Shown piece after piece: positions 18,968 to 28,256 of a stretch of DNA of 64,000 nucleotides. The stretch lies in NCBI GenBank assembly GCA_016192065.1, contig JACPUX010000003.1, positions 1 to 64,000 on the forward strand, written 5' to 3'. Within the stretch, counting starts at the first letter, position 1; each line of letters begins with the position of its first letter. The position numbers and the translations under genes were made by a program. Under the pieces are notes generated by a model. The model was not told the origin of the DNA. It saw only the letters and a program-made list of their open reading frames with translations, and made no database searches. This DNA is from Betaproteobacteria bacterium (lineage in GTDB: Bacteria; Pseudomonadota; Gammaproteobacteria; Burkholderiales; Casimicrobiaceae).

Positions 18968-19594
18968 GTGCGCATCGACCATCCCATGCCCGTCCTCCTG
19001 GCCTTCTTTCTGGGCGCAACGGCCGCGTCGATATTCGCTCCACCGGAGGCTGCGCTGGTGGCCAGTTGCTATCTGGCTTTTGCTTTCGCGCGCCATGGGC
19101 TGATGGCGGTGCTGCGGCGCGCGCTGCAACAGTGGTGGCGCATGAAATGGCTGCTGCTCGCGACCTTGGTGTTCATGGCTGGGCCGGTGCCCGGCGTCCC
19201 CCTGGCCGAACGCTTGCCGGAATATCTGCCCAGCCGCGAGGGCTTGTTGCTCGCTCTGGCCCAAACCCTCAGGGTCATGGTGGTGATCCTGCTCTACGCC
19301 GCGCTCCCAGGCAGCCTGAATTTGCCCGAACGTCTCGCCGGACTGCAAGGTTGGCTGCGGCATTTCGGCGCAACGGGCAAGCGCTTCTCGCTGCGCCTCG
19401 CCCTGACCCTCCAGCAATTGGAAACCATGCGCGGGCGCGACCACTGGCGGATCTTGCGCGAATCCCAGTCGCCCGCGCCCGTGGTTCTGCCAGTGCTGCC
19501 GGCGCTGGTGGCGATGGGGCCAGGTGATCGAAGACTGTGCTTTTTTCTGGTGCTTATCTTTGGCCTGGGTCTGGCGCTCGGGCGAGCCTTCTGA
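18968..19594 (+). CDS. Membrane protein, possibly CbiQ/EcfT-like
   Basis: A 208-residue hydrophobic protein with about five membrane segments: near the N-terminus (LLAFFLGATAASIFAPP), residues 25-45, 60-75, 95-112 and the C-terminus (LCFFLVLIFGLGLALG). A charged loop with LRLALTLQQLETMRGRDHW near 150 recalls the coupling loop of CbiQ/EcfT energy-coupling transporters, but no ATPase or substrate subunit is adjacent, so that assignment is weak. It starts with GTG; an ATG at 18986 is an alternative. The gene sits between fimV and truA and may lead the truA-trpFBA transcript. Confidence 0.6.
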   Translation: MRIDHPMPVLLAFFLGATAASIFAPPEAALVASCYLAFAFARHGLMAVLRRALQQWWRMKWLLLATLVFMAGPVPGVPLAERLPEYLPSREGLLLALAQTLRVMVVILLYAALPGSLNLPERLAGLQGWLRHFGATGKRFSLRLALTLQQLETMRGRDHWRILRESQSPAPVVLPVLPALVAMGPGDRRLCFFLVLIFGLGLALGRAF

Positions 19595-19607
19595 GGCCTT
19601 AGTTGTC

Positions 19608-20441
19608 ATGAGCCTGAAGCAGCGCTGGGCCCTGGGCATCGAATACGACGGGCGCGCGTTTCTGGGTTGGCAATCGCAGCCTTGCGGCCGGACCGTGCAA
19701 GACGCTCTCGAAATGGCGCTGCGGCAGATCGCTGGCGAATCGCTGCGCACCCATCCCCTCGGCCGCACCGATACCGGGGTGCATGCTCGGCTGCAAATCG
19801 TCCATTTCGATACCACGGTCCAGCGGCCAGGAAGCGCTTGGGTGCGCGGCGTCAATGCGCTGTTGCCAAGGGGCGTGGCGGTACTTTGGGCGACTGCGGT
19901 GTCTGGCGACTTCCATGCCCGTGCCTCGGCTACGGGTCGGCACTATCAGTACTTGTTGCAGAACAGCGCGGTGCGCCCCGGCCTCGAAGCCGGAAGAGTG
20001 GGCTGGTACCATCGGCCCCTCGATCTCGAAGCGATGCGCGCCGCGGCCACATTGCTGTCCGGGCGCCATGATTTCAGCGCCTTCCGCGCCGCCGCATGCC
20101 AGGCGCAGACCCCAGTGCGCGAGCTACGCCGCGTGGACATCCAGCGGCAGGGCGAGTACCTTGTGTTTTCTTTCAGCGCCAATGCTTTTCTTCATCACAT
20201 GGTGCGTAATCTCGTGGGCTCTTTGGTCCATGTCGGCAATGGACGCCACCCGCCGCAGTGGCTGGGCGAAGTGCTGGGCGCGCGTGATCGCGCCCGAGCT
20301 GCGCCGACTTTCGGGCCGGATGGGCTGTACCTGATCGGCGGTGATTTCCCCAACGAATGGGGCCTACCGCAGACGCTTCGCCCCTGGCCCTGGATGCCCG
20401 GCGTGCACCAGGACCAAGCATGGCCAAGGGACAGCGCATGA
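19608..20441 (+). CDS. truA: tRNA pseudouridine(38-40) synthase
   Basis: A 277-residue enzyme that converts U38-U40 in the anticodon arm of many tRNAs to pseudouridine. The catalytic aspartate is Asp55 in GRTDTGVHA; LGIEYDGRAFLGWQ at the start and FLHHMVRNLVGSL near the C-terminus are conserved. The ATG at 19608 begins the conserved region. The stop overlaps the trpF ATG (ATGA), and the truA-trpF-trpB-trpA-accD order is common in beta- and gammaproteobacteria. Confidence 0.96.
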   Translation: MSLKQRWALGIEYDGRAFLGWQSQPCGRTVQDALEMALRQIAGESLRTHPLGRTDTGVHARLQIVHFDTTVQRPGSAWVRGVNALLPRGVAVLWATAVSGDFHARASATGRHYQYLLQNSAVRPGLEAGRVGWYHRPLDLEAMRAAATLLSGRHDFSAFRAAACQAQTPVRELRRVDIQRQGEYLVFSFSANAFLHHMVRNLVGSLVHVGNGRHPPQWLGEVLGARDRARAAPTFGPDGLYLIGGDFPNEWGLPQTLRPWPWMPGVHQDQAWPRDSA

Positions 20442-21064
20442 GCCGGACGCGGATTAAGATTTGCGGACTCACGCGCCCAGACGAGGCGCGCTTCGCGGCC
20501 GAGGCCGGGGCTGATGCGATCGGCCTGGTGTTTTATGCGCCCAGCAAACGTTGGGTCGAAATCGCCCAAGCGCAAGCCATCGTCGCCGCGCTGCCGCCGT
20601 TCGTAACCACGGTGGCGCTTTTCGTCGACCCGGAACCCGTGGCAGTCACGGAGGTGCTGGCGAAGGTCGCCATCGATCTGCTGCAGTTTCACGGCGAAGA
20701 AGGGGCCGAGTTCTGCGCGAGCTTCGGCAAGCCATTTCTCAAGGCACTGCGAGTCAGGCCGGGGATCGATTTGCTACAATACGCCTCCCGCTACGGTCGC
20801 GCCCGCGGCCTGCTGCTCGACACCTATCGCGCGGATACACCCGGCGGGACCGGAGCGTGTTTCGATTGGTCCTTGATTCCTTCCTCCTTGCCCCTGCCCT
20901 TGGTGCTTTCCGGCGGCTTGCGGCCGGACAATGTCAGCGCCGCAGTGCGTCAAGTGCGACCCTGGGCGGTCGATGTTTCCAGCGGCGTGGAAGCTTCGCC
21001 CGGGCGCAAGGATCCGGCGCTCATCACCGCCTTTGTGCGGGGCGTGCTTGATGGCGAATTATGA
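20438..21064 (+). CDS. trpF: Phosphoribosylanthranilate isomerase
   Basis: A 208-residue TIM-barrel enzyme converting phosphoribosylanthranilate to CdRP in tryptophan synthesis. The catalytic cysteine lies in [29 protein letters not shown] and the phosphate-binding VDVSSGVE are present. The start at 20438 overlaps the truA stop, and the 3' end overlaps trpB by 14 bases. Confidence 0.96.
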   Translation: MSRTRIKICGLTRPDEARFAAEAGADAIGLVFYAPSKRWVEIAQAQAIVAALPPFVTTVALFVDPEPVAVTEVLAKVAIDLLQFHGEEGAEFCASFGKPFLKALRVRPGIDLLQYASRYGRARGLLLDTYRADTPGGTGACFDWSLIPSSLPLPLVLSGGLRPDNVSAAVRQVRPWAVDVSSGVEASPGRKDPALITAFVRGVLDGEL

Positions 21065-22250
21065 TTACCCGGACGCCCGCGGGCATTTTGGCCCCTATGG
21101 CGGCGTCTTCGTCGCCGAAACACTCATGGCGGCACTCGAAGAGCTGCGCGTGCAGTACCGGAACGCCCGCATCGACGCCAGTTTTCACCAGGAATTCGCC
21201 TACGAGTTAAGACACTATGTCGGGCGCCCCAGCCCGATCTACCACGCTCGGCGCTGGTCCGAGCAGTTGGGCGGGGCACAGATCTATCTCAAGCGCGAAG
21301 ACCTCAATCACACCGGCGCTCACAAGGTCAACAATTGCGTGGGCCAGGCGCTGCTGGCGCGGCGCCTGGGCAAGCGCCGGGTGATCGCCGAGACCGGCGC
21401 CGGCCAGCATGGCGTGGCGACCGCCACGGTGGCCGCTCGCTACGGTATGGATTGCGTGGTGTATATGGGTTCGGAGGACATCAAGCGCCAGGCCGCCAAC
21501 GTCTATCGCATGAAACTCCTGGGCGCCCAAGTGGTGCCGGTGGAATCCGGCTCCAAGACCCTCAAGGATGCCCTGAACGAGGCCATGCGCGACTGGGTCA
21601 CCAACGTTGAAACCACGTTCTACATTATCGGCACCGTCGCCGGTCCGCATCCTTATCCGATGATGGTGCGCGATTTCCAGGCGGTGATCGGGCGCGAATG
21701 CCTCGAGCAGATGCCGGAAGTCGCTGGCCGCCAGCCCGACGCAGTGATCGCCTGTGTCGGAGGCGGCTCCAACGCCATGGGCATCTTCTATCCGTACCTC
21801 GAACAAACGGCGGTGCGCCTGATCGGTGTCGAAGCCGCGGGGGAGGGGCTCGCCACCGGGCATCATGCCGCTTCGCTAACCGCTGGCCGCCCGGGAGTCT
21901 TGCACGGCAATCGCACTTATCTCTTGCAGGACGACAACGGGCAGATCATCGAAACCCACTCGATCTCGGCCGGACTCGATTACCCCGGAGTGGGCCCGGA
22001 ACATGCTTGGTTGAAGGACAGCGGGCGGGCGGAGTATGTGAGCATCACCGATGCCGAGGCCTTGCAGGCCTTTCATGATTGCTGCCGACTGGAAGGCATC
22101 ATCCCGGCGCTCGAATCGAGCCACGCCTTGGCCTATGCCGCCAAACATGCCGCCACCTTGCCCCGCGACCAGGTGCTGCTGGTGAACCTCTCTGGGCGGG
22201 GTGACAAGGACATGCATACCGTGGCGGAAAAATCCGGCTTGAGCTTTTGA
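21051..22250 (+). CDS. trpB: Tryptophan synthase beta chain
   Basis: A 399-residue PLP enzyme joining indole and serine. The Schiff-base lysine is Lys92 in [23 protein letters not shown] and the phosphate-binding GGGSNAMG are intact. The ATG at 21051 lies in the end of trpF, so translation is coupled. It works as an alpha2-beta2 complex with TrpA, encoded 4 bases downstream. Confidence 0.97.
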   Translation: MANYDYPDARGHFGPYGGVFVAETLMAALEELRVQYRNARIDASFHQEFAYELRHYVGRPSPIYHARRWSEQLGGAQIYLKREDLNHTGAHKVNNCVGQALLARRLGKRRVIAETGAGQHGVATATVAARYGMDCVVYMGSEDIKRQAANVYRMKLLGAQVVPVESGSKTLKDALNEAMRDWVTNVETTFYIIGTVAGPHPYPMMVRDFQAVIGRECLEQMPEVAGRQPDAVIACVGGGSNAMGIFYPYLEQTAVRLIGVEAAGEGLATGHHAASLTAGRPGVLHGNRTYLLQDDNGQIIETHSISAGLDYPGVGPEHAWLKDSGRAEYVSITDAEALQAFHDCCRLEGIIPALESSHALAYAAKHAATLPRDQVLLVNLSGRGDKDMHTVAEKSGLSF

Positions 22251-22254
22251 GAAC

Positions 22255-23076
22255 ATGAAACGCATCGCCGAAGTGTTTCGCCAACTCGAATCCGCGGACC
22301 GCACCGCGTTGATTCCTTTCATCACTGCCGGGCATCCCCAGCCCGGGCTCACGGCACCGCTGATGCACGGCTTGGTGCGGGCCGGGGCGGACATCCTGGA
22401 ACTTGGGGTGCCGTTTTCCGACCCCATGGCCGACGGTCCGGTGATTCAGCGCGCGTCGGAGCAAGCCCTGGCCCAGGGCGTCAGCCTGACTCTGGTGTTG
22501 GCCATGGTGGCCGCGTTTCGCCGTGACAATGGGCACACCGCGGTGGTTCTCATGGGCTATGCCAACCCCATCGAAGCCATGGGGGTCGAGCGTTTCGCTG
22601 ATGCCGCGGTCAGCGCGGGCGTTGATGGTGTGCTGGTGGTCGATTACCCTCCGGAAGAGAGCGAAGCTTTCGCCCAGGCCCTGATCGCCCGCGCCATCGC
22701 CCCGATCTACCTACTTGCGCCCACGACCTCGCCGGCGCGCATGGATGCGGTGGCGCGTCTGGCGCGCGGCTACGTCTATTACGTTTCCCTCAAGGGGGTA
22801 ACCGGTGCCGGGCATATCGATGCCGACGATGTCGGACGCCACCTCGCGGTAATCCGAAACCACCTGCATCTTCCCCTGGGGGTGGGGTTCGGCATTCGCG
22901 ACGGAGCCACCGCCAGGGCGATCGCGCAACATGCCGATGCCGTCGTGATCGGCAGCCGCCTGGTCCAGGAGATTGAGGCTGCACCCGAAGCAGAAGTGGT
23001 GGTGCGCGCCGCGGAGTGGCTGGCGGGGATACGCCGGGCGCTGGACCTGCCCCCAGAAGATGGAGAGCGATCATGA
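22255..23076 (+). CDS. trpA: Tryptophan synthase alpha chain
   Basis: A 273-residue TIM-barrel subunit cleaving indole-3-glycerol phosphate to indole, which tunnels to TrpB. Catalytic residues are Glu49 ([11 protein letters not shown]) and Asp60 (MADGP); the phosphate loop region with GVGFGIRDG is present. Its stop overlaps the accD start (ATGA). No trp leader peptide or attenuator was seen ahead of trpF. Confidence 0.97.
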   Translation: MKRIAEVFRQLESADRTALIPFITAGHPQPGLTAPLMHGLVRAGADILELGVPFSDPMADGPVIQRASEQALAQGVSLTLVLAMVAAFRRDNGHTAVVLMGYANPIEAMGVERFADAAVSAGVDGVLVVDYPPEESEAFAQALIARAIAPIYLLAPTTSPARMDAVARLARGYVYYVSLKGVTGAGHIDADDVGRHLAVIRNHLHLPLGVGFGIRDGATARAIAQHADAVVIGSRLVQEIEAAPEAEVVVRAAEWLAGIRRALDLPPEDGERS

Positions 23077-23939
23077 GCTGGATCCAGAAATTATTGCCTC
23101 CCCGCATCAAGGCCTCCACCGGGGTCAAGAAAGCGGTGCCGGAGGGCTTGTGGGTGAAGTGCCCGGCCTGCGAGGCGGTGCTGTACCGCACCGATCTCGA
23201 GAACAATCTCTACGTTTGCCCCAAATGCAATCACCATAACCGGATGCGCGCTCGCGCCCGCATCGAACAGTTGCTCGATGCCGAAGGGCGCTTCGAAATC
23301 GGCTCCGAAGTCGTTCCCATCGACAGTCTGAAGTTCAAGGATTCCAAGCGCTATTCCGATCGGCTCGATGCCGCTACCGAGGAAACCGGCGAAACCGATG
23401 CGCTGGTGGTGATGCAGGGTTCGGTCAAGGCCGTGCCGCTGGTGATGGCAGTGTTCGAATTCGATTTCCTTGGTGGCTCGATGGGCTCGGTGGTCGGTGA
23501 GCGCTTCGTGCGGGGTGTCGCTACCGCGGCCGAGCAGCGCCTGCCGTTTCTTTGCATCGCCGCCAGCGGCGGCGCTCGCATGCAGGAGGGACTTTTTTCG
23601 TTGATGCAGATGGCCAAGACCACGGCGGCGCTGCAGCAGTTGTCCCACGCTGGCCTGCCCTTCATTTCTTTGCTCACTGACCCGACCATGGGTGGCGTAT
23701 CGGCGAGCTTCGCCATGCTGGGCGACCTGGTGATCGCCGAGCCGGGAGCCCTGATTGGCTTCGCCGGACCGCGAGTGATCGAACAGACGGTGCGCGAAAA
23801 ACTGCCCGAAGGCTTCCAGCGCGCCGAATTTCTGCTGGAAAAGGGCGCCATCGACATGATCGTCGATCGTCGGCAACTGCGCGATCGCCTGCCGCAGCTT
23901 CTGACCTTGTTGCAGAAGCAGCCCGCTCCGGCCGCTTGA
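23073..23939 (+). CDS. accD: Acetyl-CoA carboxylase, carboxyltransferase beta subunit
   Basis: A 288-residue subunit that with AccA transfers the carboxyl from biotin to acetyl-CoA, starting fatty-acid synthesis. It has an N-terminal zinc ribbon with Cys30, Cys33, Cys49 and Cys52 and a crotonase-like domain containing [10 protein letters not shown] and the [11 protein letters not shown] loop. The start at 23073 gives [13 protein letters not shown], the usual N-terminus. Confidence 0.97.
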   Translation: MSWIQKLLPPRIKASTGVKKAVPEGLWVKCPACEAVLYRTDLENNLYVCPKCNHHNRMRARARIEQLLDAEGRFEIGSEVVPIDSLKFKDSKRYSDRLDAATEETGETDALVVMQGSVKAVPLVMAVFEFDFLGGSMGSVVGERFVRGVATAAEQRLPFLCIAASGGARMQEGLFSLMQMAKTTAALQQLSHAGLPFISLLTDPTMGGVSASFAMLGDLVIAEPGALIGFAGPRVIEQTVREKLPEGFQRAEFLLEKGAIDMIVDRRQLRDRLPQLLTLLQKQPAPAA

Positions 23940-23976
23940 GTCGCCGCCGGTCTCCGCCGCCACCGCGCCCCGCCAT

Positions 23977-25266
23977 TTGAGCCCAGCGACTTCGCCCCGC
24001 CGGCTGGCCGATTGGCTGGCGCATCTCGAGACCCTCCATCCCAAGACCATCGCCCTTGGCCTCGATCGCGTGCGCATCGTGTACCAGCGGCTGGCGCTGC
24101 GTCCGCAATGCCCAGTGATCGTGGTTGCCGGAACCAACGGCAAGGGTTCCACCTGCGCCATGCTCGAATCGATCTATCGTGCGGCGCATTACCGTACCGG
24201 TCTCTACACCTCGCCGCATCTGTTGCGGTACAACGAGCGGGTGCGTCTCCTAGGCGTGGTCGCCAGCGATGCGGCGCTATGCGAAGCGTTCGCCGCGGTC
24301 GAGGCGGCGCGCGGTGATCTGCCTCTTACCTATTTCGAGTTCGGCACTCTGGCCGCAATCTGGCTCTTCGCGCGCGCCGAACTGGATCTGTGGATTATGG
24401 AGGTGGGTCTGGGTGGTCGCCTGGATGCGGTCAACGTGCTCGATGCCGATTTGGCGATATTGACCGCCATCGACGTGGATCATCGCGAATACCTGGGGGA
24501 TACCCGTGAGGCGATCGGCGCCGAGAAAGCCGGCATTCTGCGCGCCGGGCGGCCCGCGGTGCTGGGCGATCCCCTTCCGCCGCAAAGCGTGCTCGCAGCG
24601 GCGCGGCAAATCGAGGCCGACTTGTGGCTGGCCGGTCCGGATTTCCGTGCCGAAGCGCTCGGCGACCGTTGGAACTACCTCGGCCCGGGCCTGCGGCGCT
24701 TCGGTCTGCCCGTGCCCGCGCTGCGCGGCCACTATCAGTTGGACAACGCGGCCGCGGTGCTGGCGGCGGTGGAGCGTCTGGGCGGGGTGCTGCCGGTCGA
24801 TACCGGCGCGATGCGACAGGGACTCCTGAACGTGGAATGGCCGGGCCGCTTTCAGGTGCTGCCCGGACGGCCGAGCTTGATCCTCGATGTCGCCCATAAT
24901 CCGCAAGCGGCGCGAGCGCTTGCCGCCACGCTCGGGGCGCGCAGCCCGGGCCGCACGACTTGGGCGCTGTTCGGAATGTTGCGCGACAAGGATATCGCCG
25001 AGGTGATTGTGGCCATGGCAGGCGCCATCGATCGCTGGCTGGTCGCCGACCTGCCCGGGCCCCGGGGTGCCTCGGCCGCGGATCTCGGTCGGGCGCTCGC
25101 CAGCGCGGGCATCGCGCCGAGCGCAGTGACCACCTGCGCCAGCATTGCCGCGGCCTACGACCTGGCTTGGGAGCAGGCGACTGATGCTGATAGAATTGTC
25201 ACCTTTGGTTCCTTCCTTACCGTGGCCGCCGTGTTGAGCCGGCGTGCCGAATCCAGACTGCCCTAG
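23977..25266 (+). CDS. folC: Dihydrofolate synthase / folylpolyglutamate synthase
   Basis: A 429-residue Mur-ligase-like enzyme that adds glutamate to dihydropteroate and then to tetrahydrofolate. The P-loop is VVAGTNGKGSTCAMLE; YTSPHLLRYNER and VGLGGRLDAVN are conserved, and the C-terminal Rossmann-like domain starts near DVAHNPQAA. A TTG at 23977 gives a normal N-terminus (RRLADWLAHLETLHP). It is part of the accD-folC-dedD-cvpA-purF order. Confidence 0.95.
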   Translation: MSPATSPRRLADWLAHLETLHPKTIALGLDRVRIVYQRLALRPQCPVIVVAGTNGKGSTCAMLESIYRAAHYRTGLYTSPHLLRYNERVRLLGVVASDAALCEAFAAVEAARGDLPLTYFEFGTLAAIWLFARAELDLWIMEVGLGGRLDAVNVLDADLAILTAIDVDHREYLGDTREAIGAEKAGILRAGRPAVLGDPLPPQSVLAAARQIEADLWLAGPDFRAEALGDRWNYLGPGLRRFGLPVPALRGHYQLDNAAAVLAAVERLGGVLPVDTGAMRQGLLNVEWPGRFQVLPGRPSLILDVAHNPQAARALAATLGARSPGRTTWALFGMLRDKDIAEVIVAMAGAIDRWLVADLPGPRGASAADLGRALASAGIAPSAVTTCASIAAAYDLAWEQATDADRIVTFGSFLTVAAVLSRRAESRLP

Positions 25267-25270
25267 CCAG

Positions 25271-25981
25271 ATGTCGGAAAACCGCAAGGACTTGGTGGAT
25301 GACCAGAAACGTCGCGCCCGGCGGCGCCTCGTCGGCGCGGCAGTGCTCGCACTCGCCGCGGCGGTAATCGTGCCCCTGTTTCTCGAAAGCGAACCCAAAC
25401 CTTTGGGGCAGGACGTGCAAATCCTGATTCCTGCGGTCGAGGGCAGCAAGTTCGTCAACCAGCTCTCACCGGCGGCCGAGGCTACCGGCAAGCACGCGAC
25501 CACCGCAGTCTTGCCCGCACCCCTCGCGGCCAAGTCCGAAAGCGCCTCGGCGGCCCTGGCAGCCTTGCCCGAAAAGCAGGCCGAGATACCGAAGCAGGAG
25601 GCCGCGATGAACCCGCCTCCCGCCGCAAAGACTTCGGCGCCCGCCACTGCGTTGGTGGCAAGCCCCAAGCCGGTCACGCCGCAGCCCCTGAAGAACGGTT
25701 CCAAGCCTGAAGCATCGGTCGCGCCCACGGTTCCGGTTAAGGCGGCCGATTCCAAGTTTGTCGTGCAGTTGGGCGCCTACGCTGATGGCAAGGTCGCCGG
25801 TGAACTGCAATTGAAACTGAAGAGCGCGGGATTCCTCGCCTATGCCGAAAGGGTTGAAACCAGCAAGGAAAAGCTCCACCGCGTGCGGGTGGGCCCCTAC
25901 GCCAGTCGGGACGCGGCCGAAACGGCCAGAGCTCAGCTCAAGGCCAAGGGGCACAGCGGCATCGTGGTGCCTCTGTCCTGA
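25271..25981 (+). CDS. SPOR-domain membrane protein (DedD-like)
   Basis: A 236-residue bitopic protein: a short basic cytoplasmic N-terminus, one membrane helix (about 20-38), a Pro/Ala/Lys-rich periplasmic linker, and a C-terminal SPOR domain (about 162-236, KFVVQLGAYADG...KEKLHRVRVGPYAS). SPOR domains bind glycan strands lacking stem peptides and bring proteins to the division septum. The position between folC and cvpA matches dedD in E. coli. The ATG at 25271 is 4 bases past the folC stop. Confidence 0.9.
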   Translation: MSENRKDLVDDQKRRARRRLVGAAVLALAAAVIVPLFLESEPKPLGQDVQILIPAVEGSKFVNQLSPAAEATGKHATTAVLPAPLAAKSESASAALAALPEKQAEIPKQEAAMNPPPAAKTSAPATALVASPKPVTPQPLKNGSKPEASVAPTVPVKAADSKFVVQLGAYADGKVAGELQLKLKSAGFLAYAERVETSKEKLHRVRVGPYASRDAAETARAQLKAKGHSGIVVPLS

Positions 25982-25990
25982 TCGCCGGCC

Positions 25991-26488
25991 ATGACCGCAT
26001 TCGACTATCTGGTCCTTGGCCTGATCCTCGCCTCCGCCCTGTGGGGTTTATGGCGCGGCGTGGTCAAGGAGATTCTTTCGCTGCTGGGCTGGGTGGTGGC
26101 GCTGGTGGCGGCGGTGGTCTTTGGCGGCGATATGGGGACGCTGCTGCCGGACGGGGTGCAGAACCCCGCCTTGCGCTACCTTTTGGGCATGCTGCTGGTG
26201 CTGATCCTGGTGCTGCTGGTCGCCTGGCTGCTGGGACTGATCCTGCATAAGCTGCTGCATGCCGCCGGCTTGGGCTGGCTGGACCGCGGCCTTGGGGTCA
26301 TATTTGGCTTGATGCGGGGCGTTCTGGTCGTGCTGGTGCTGGTTTTCGCGGCTGGGCTGACCAAGCTTCCGCAGGAACGCTGGTGGCGGGAGTCCCTGCT
26401 GGCGCCACATTTGCAGGTAGCGGTACTGGGTTTGCGTCCGCTCTTGCCCCAGGAAGTGAACAAGCGGCTCAAGTTTCAAGGCACTTAA
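25991..26488 (+). CDS. cvpA: CvpA-family membrane protein
   Basis: A 165-residue protein with four predicted membrane helices and the family N-terminus (FDYLVLGLILASALWGLWRG). CvpA was named for colicin V production in E. coli and is linked to envelope homeostasis; its molecular action is not settled. The cvpA-purF pair is widely conserved and probably co-transcribed here, with 74 bases between them. Confidence 0.93.
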   Translation: MTAFDYLVLGLILASALWGLWRGVVKEILSLLGWVVALVAAVVFGGDMGTLLPDGVQNPALRYLLGMLLVLILVLLVAWLLGLILHKLLHAAGLGWLDRGLGVIFGLMRGVLVVLVLVFAAGLTKLPQERWWRESLLAPHLQVAVLGLRPLLPQEVNKRLKFQGT

Positions 26489-26562
26489 GTCCATCCGGCG
26501 CGGAACATGGCGCCCGCGGCGTTTTCCAAGGATAGGCCGCCAAAATCGCAAAGAGGTGCGGG

Positions 26563-28080
26563 ATGTGCGGAATCATCGGGGTCGTGGCTCACACGCCGGT
26601 CAACCAGCTCTTGTATGACGGTTTGCTCGCGCTCCAGCATCGTGGACAAGACGCGGCGGGTATCGCCACCATGTCGGGCAGCATGTTTCACATGCACAAG
26701 GGCAAAGGCATGGTGCGCGATGTCTTCCGCACGCGCCACATGCGGGAGCTCGAAGGCAACGTCGGCATTGGCCATGTGCGTTACCCCACCGCGGGTTCCG
26801 CCTCCAGTGTTCTCGAATCGCAGCCTTTCTATGTCAACTCCCCTTACGGCGTATTGCTTGGCCACAACGGCAACCTCACCAACAGCGAAGCGCTGCGCCA
26901 GGAACTCTTCCGTCTCGATCTCAGGCACGTCAACACCAATTCCGATTCGGAAGTGCTGCTCAATATCCTCGCCCATGAGCTGCAGGTGGCGGCGCGCGCG
27001 CGGGGTAGCCTCGACACCGAAGCGATCTTCGCCGCCGTGGCGGGGGTGCATCGGCGCTGCCGCGGCGCCTATGCCGTGGTCGTGATCATCGCCGGTTATG
27101 GGCTTCTGGCCTTCCGCGATCCTTACGGCATCCGCCCCCTGATCATCGGCCGCTCGGAGAGCCTGGGCGGCAGCGAGTATTTGATCGCATCAGAGTCGGT
27201 GGCGCTGGACATCCTGGGCTTCGAAGTGCAGCGCGATGTCGAGCCCGGCGAGGCGGTGCTGGTTGATTTCCTGGGACGCATGGAAAGTCGCCAGTGCGCC
27301 GAGCACCCCACGCTCAATCCGTGTATTTTCGAATTCGTCTATCTGGCACGGCCGGACTCCATGATCGACGGTACTTCGGTTTACGAAACCCGAGTGCGCA
27401 TGGGCGAGCAGTTGGCCGAGCAGATTCGCCGCCTGCCCGAAGCGAACGACATCGATGTCGTGATCCCGATTCCCGATTCCAGCCGGCCCTCGGCTCTGGA
27501 ACTGGCCAAGCGGCTGAATCTGCCGTATCGCGAAGGTTTCGTGAAGAACCGCTATATCGGGCGTACCTTCATCATGCCGGGGCAGGCGATTCGGCGCAAA
27601 TCGGTGCGCCAGAAGCTCAACCCGGTGGGCGTGGAATTTCGCGGCAAAGTGGTTCTGCTGGTCGACGACTCGATCGTCCGTGGCACGACCAGCCGCGAGA
27701 TCGTCCAGATGGCGCGCGAGGCAGGTGCACGCAAGGTCTATTTCGCCTCGGCCGCGCCCCCGGTGCGGTATGCCAATGTCTACGGCATCGACATGCCCAC
27801 CCGCGAGGAACTGATCGCCAGTGGCCGCAACGATGCCGAAATCTGCCGCGAGATCGGCGCCGATCTTCTGATCTACCAGGATCTCGAAGCCCTGAAGACC
27901 GCCGTGCGCAAAGCTAATCCACGCCTGTCCCAATTCGAGGCCTCTTGCTTCGACGGCAGCTACATCACTGGTGACATCACCGCCGACTACCTCACCAGTC
28001 TTGCTTGCGGTCGCGATGGCAGGCGTGGCGGTGAAACCGAGGAAGATACCCGCGACGAACGCCTGCTGGCCACCGGCTGA
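26563..28080 (+). CDS. purF: Amidophosphoribosyltransferase
   Basis: A 505-residue enzyme for the first committed step of purine synthesis: glutamine plus PRPP give phosphoribosylamine. The glutaminase nucleophile Cys2 follows the initiator (MCGIIGVV), HRGQDAAGI is conserved, and the PRPP-binding loop is [17 protein letters not shown] near 364-380. The ATG has a GAGGTG ribosome site. No PurR-like operator was recognised upstream. Confidence 0.97.
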   Translation: MCGIIGVVAHTPVNQLLYDGLLALQHRGQDAAGIATMSGSMFHMHKGKGMVRDVFRTRHMRELEGNVGIGHVRYPTAGSASSVLESQPFYVNSPYGVLLGHNGNLTNSEALRQELFRLDLRHVNTNSDSEVLLNILAHELQVAARARGSLDTEAIFAAVAGVHRRCRGAYAVVVIIAGYGLLAFRDPYGIRPLIIGRSESLGGSEYLIASESVALDILGFEVQRDVEPGEAVLVDFLGRMESRQCAEHPTLNPCIFEFVYLARPDSMIDGTSVYETRVRMGEQLAEQIRRLPEANDIDVVIPIPDSSRPSALELAKRLNLPYREGFVKNRYIGRTFIMPGQAIRRKSVRQKLNPVGVEFRGKVVLLVDDSIVRGTTSREIVQMAREAGARKVYFASAAPPVRYANVYGIDMPTREELIASGRNDAEICREIGADLLIYQDLEALKTAVRKANPRLSQFEASCFDGSYITGDITADYLTSLACGRDGRRGGETEEDTRDERLLATG

Positions 28081-28112
28081 GCGCGCGGTGGCCTTGCCGC
28101 GGAGCTTTTCCC

Positions 28113-28141
28113 TTGACGCGCCGCGGCCCAGGTATTAGTGT
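28113..28141 (+). promoter_or_regulatory. Promoter driving the riboswitch-controlled gene
   Basis: TTGACG (28113-28118) and TAGTGT (28136-28141) with a 17-base spacer; transcription would begin near 28148, just before the riboswitch aptamer. The -10 box is a weak match. Confidence 0.5.
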
Positions 28142-28146
28142 TGCAC

Positions 28147-28204
28147 CCATGCGCCGATTTGACCGTCAGCTTGCGGGCGCTTCATAAATACTGCTAAAGC
28201 GCGT
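28147..28204 (+). promoter_or_regulatory. SAM-II (SAM-alpha) riboswitch aptamer
   Basis: The stretch matches the SAM-II consensus by eye: GCGCC-GATTTGACCGT-...-TTGCG-GGCGC-...-ATAAAT-...-GCTAAAG. P1 is formed by GCGCC (28151-28155) and GGCGC (28176-28180); the 3' A-rich strand with ATAAAT and GCTAAA would fold back on the loop to make the H-type pseudoknot that encloses S-adenosylmethionine. It lies 60 bases upstream of a methionine-type trans-sulfuration enzyme, the expected kind of target. SAM binding should switch the gene off. Confidence 0.85.
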
Positions 28205-28208
28205 CATC

Positions 28209-28238
28209 GACCCGCTTGGCATCACTGGCGGGTTTTTT
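28209..28238 (+). terminator. Terminator acting as riboswitch expression platform
   Basis: ACCCGC (28210-28215) pairs with GCGGGT (28228-28233), followed directly by a T run to 28238. It lies between the SAM-II aptamer and the start codon, so it most simply works as the off-state hairpin. It is 18 bases before the ATG, too late to be the purF terminator alone. Confidence 0.7.
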
Positions 28239-28256
28239 GTTTCTTATGGTTCAGTA

